The notes under the pieces are model-generated. The model ran no database searches and was not told the origin of the DNA. It worked only from the letters and a program-made list of their open reading frames with translations. DNA of 7,877 bases from CAYZXL01 sp964482435. GTDB lineage: Bacteria; Auribacterota; JABMQX01. How positions within the stretch are numbered: the stretch's first letter is position 1; each line of letters opens with the position of its first letter. The DNA lies in the NCBI GenBank assembly GCA_964482435.1, contig CAYZXL010000118.1, forward strand, positions 1 through 7,877, given 5' to 3'. Both the position numbers and the translations under genes were made by a program. Shown here piece after piece: positions 7,257 through 7,877 of this stretch.

Positions 7257-7285
7257 ATGGTATCGGCCTGCCGCGAGGATGTCAA
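7257..7285 (-). promoter_or_regulatory. Candidate sigma70-type promoter for the pseudopilin-like/cobA-hemD unit
   Basis: The minus strand shows a perfect -35 TTGACA (7285-7280), an optimal 17-base spacer and TACCAT (7262-7257), a 4/6 match to TATAAT, in a locally AT-rich patch. Transcription would start near 7250 and read through to the gene at 6763. It is the best promoter match in the window, although the first gene is almost 490 nt away. Confidence 0.55.
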
Positions 7286-7342
7286 TAGCCTGCTCCCGTT
7301 GGATGTGGCTGCGTAATGCTGGCGAGGAGCGACCGCAGCGGA

Positions 7343-7627
7343 GGGTGCGGCTGTTTTTCCGGGCGATAGGTGTCGTCCAAAACCCTCACCACATCGGCGA
7401 GCGGATTATCCCGCCCCTAAGAGGCAGCCACACGCGCAGCCGATTTGTTAGGGTGCGGCTGTATTTTGGTGGCATGGGCATCTTGCCCATGTCAGCCTTA
7501 CGCGACATCAACCACGCCGAAGGCGGGACCACGAGAAGAACTCAGGTCGAGGCTCCAAATCTGCCACTGATTCGGAGCCGCAACGTCTCGGCGGGGTGTG
7601 GCTGTATTTTCGGGTCTGGCTGTATTT
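7343..7627 (+). repeat. Four direct copies of a GGGTGCGGCTGTATTTT-like motif
   Basis: Copies lie at 7343-7358 (GGGTGCGGCTGTTTTT), 7451-7467 (GGGTGCGGCTGTATTTT), 7594-7610 (GGGTGTGGCTGTATTTT) and 7612-7627 (GGGTCTGGCTGTATTT). They share orientation but not spacing, with starts 108, 143 and 18 apart. The even spacer length of a CRISPR array is absent. Copy 2 ends six bases before the palindrome at 7473. They may be end fragments of a dispersed element or binding sites. Confidence 0.65.
7473..7491. repeat. Palindrome CATGGGCA-TCT-TGCCCATG
   Basis: A perfect 8-bp inverted repeat with a 3-nt loop. It is the exact reverse complement of the right-hand hairpin at 4430-4448. Here it stands alone, without the outer CGTGGCA/TGCCACG arms or the second hairpin, so it is a half-size copy of the 56-bp element. 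Confidence 0.75.
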
Positions 7628-7685
7628 GAGTGGGGGCGCACCCCGCGACCGAACCAGACCTGCCAGCGCCTCGCGCCTGGACCGG

Positions 7686-7712
7686 CATGTACCGCCGGCA
7701 TCTTGCCCCCGG
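7686..7712. repeat. Degenerate palindromic repeat copy
   Basis: It contains the 12-mer GGCATCTTGCCC (7697-7708) found also at 7477-7488. It is flanked by GCCGG on the left and CCGGTT on the right, giving an imperfect stem. GATGATGTT, the spacer of the 56-bp element at 4421-4429, recurs nearby at 7731-7739. This looks like an eroded copy of the same family. Confidence 0.5.
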
Positions 7713-7755
7713 TTGGACTCCGTTGAGCCGGATGATGTTGCCGTGTGTTTGCCAT

Positions 7756-7776
7756 GTGAGGGCGGGACGCCCTCAC
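7756..7776. repeat. Palindrome GTGAGGGCG-GGA-CGCCCTCAC
   Basis: A perfect 9-bp inverted repeat with a 3-nt loop. Its reverse complement has the core GGCGTCCCGCC, identical to that of the left-hand hairpin at 4403-4421, but the outer stem bases differ while pairing is kept. Confidence 0.7.
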
Positions 7777-7780
7777 GACT

Positions 7781-7797
7781 GCCGCCGAGACGGCGGC
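7781..7797. repeat. Palindrome GCCGCCG-AGA-CGGCGGC
   Basis: A perfect 7-bp inverted repeat with the 3-nt loop AGA, four bases after the palindrome at 7756-7776. The two-hairpin arrangement recalls the 56-bp element at 4398-4453, but the stem sequence differs from both of its hairpins. Confidence 0.6.
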
Positions 7798-7877
7798 GTT
7801 ACCCCCTACAATCACCCACTGCGGAACAGCTGCGCAGAGATGCGTTGGGGATTGTGGAGAAGGTAGCGGCAAAGACG

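Larger units (their letters stand above)
7286..7877. other. Gene-free, repeat-rich right end
   Basis: No frame here is convincing. The longest, on the minus strand at 7872-7498, is mostly the translation of palindromic repeats and low-complexity Arg/Ala/Pro sequence. The region carries four GGGTGCGGCTGTATTTT-like direct repeats (7343-7627) and four palindromic elements (7473-7491, 7686-7712, 7756-7776, 7781-7797). The last 70 bases show nothing I can assign, though a gene could begin beyond the edge. Confidence 0.6.

Noticed and set aside
7343..7627. CRISPR array
   Set aside because: Copies are short, variable and spaced irregularly (108, 143 and 18 apart), and no cas-like gene is present.
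7498..7872. Minus-strand open frame of 124 codons
   Set aside because: Most of the product is a translation of the palindromic repeats (for example AAVSAAVVRASRPHM) and low-complexity sequence, which makes spurious frames.

Overview
The window looks like moderately GC-rich chromosomal DNA from an environmental bacterium. All supported genes lie on the minus strand. The combination of a very large secreted protein built from PKD, FN3, discoidin and CBM6-like modules, a fused CobA-HemD enzyme, a lone pseudopilin-like protein and gene-poor stretches full of short palindromes fits Planctomycetota or a neighbouring environmental phylum. That placement is inference, because no rRNA or other marker gene is present.

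Left half (1-4012): one uninterrupted minus-strand frame starts at 4012 behind a perfect AGGAGG and runs off the left edge without a stop, giving at least 1337 residues. It has an N-terminal signal sequence. Modules follow in order: a concanavalin-like (DUF1349-type) domain, a PKD/K319-type Ig fold, an FN3-like domain, a discoidin-like domain, two PKD domains, a PA14-like region, a DUF11-like repeat, an FN3 domain and a CBM6-like domain. No catalytic module is visible in this part, so it reads as a surface or extracellular glycan-binding protein, or the binding part of an enzyme whose catalytic end lies outside the window.

Middle (4013-4806): gene-free. It holds a likely sigma70-type promoter with a leader of roughly 320 nt for the large gene, a 56-bp compound palindrome, and a hairpin just after the cobA-hemD stop.

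Right-centre (4807-6763): a two-gene unit. A 128-residue membrane-anchored protein with a pseudopilin (GspG)-like C-terminal half is followed 58 nt later by a 503-residue fused uroporphyrinogen-III C-methyltransferase/uroporphyrinogen-III synthase, which sits at the branch from linear tetrapyrrole to uroporphyrinogen III and precorrin-2. A TTGACA promoter at 7285-7257 would transcribe both, with an unusually long leader of nearly 490 nt.

Right end (7286-7877): no convincing gene. It contains four direct copies of a GGGTGCGGCTGTATTTT-like motif and several palindromes. Three of these palindromes share, with the element at 4398-4453, a core that can be written GGCRTCYYGCC inside variable stems. 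This repeat family is the most system-like non-coding signal in the window.
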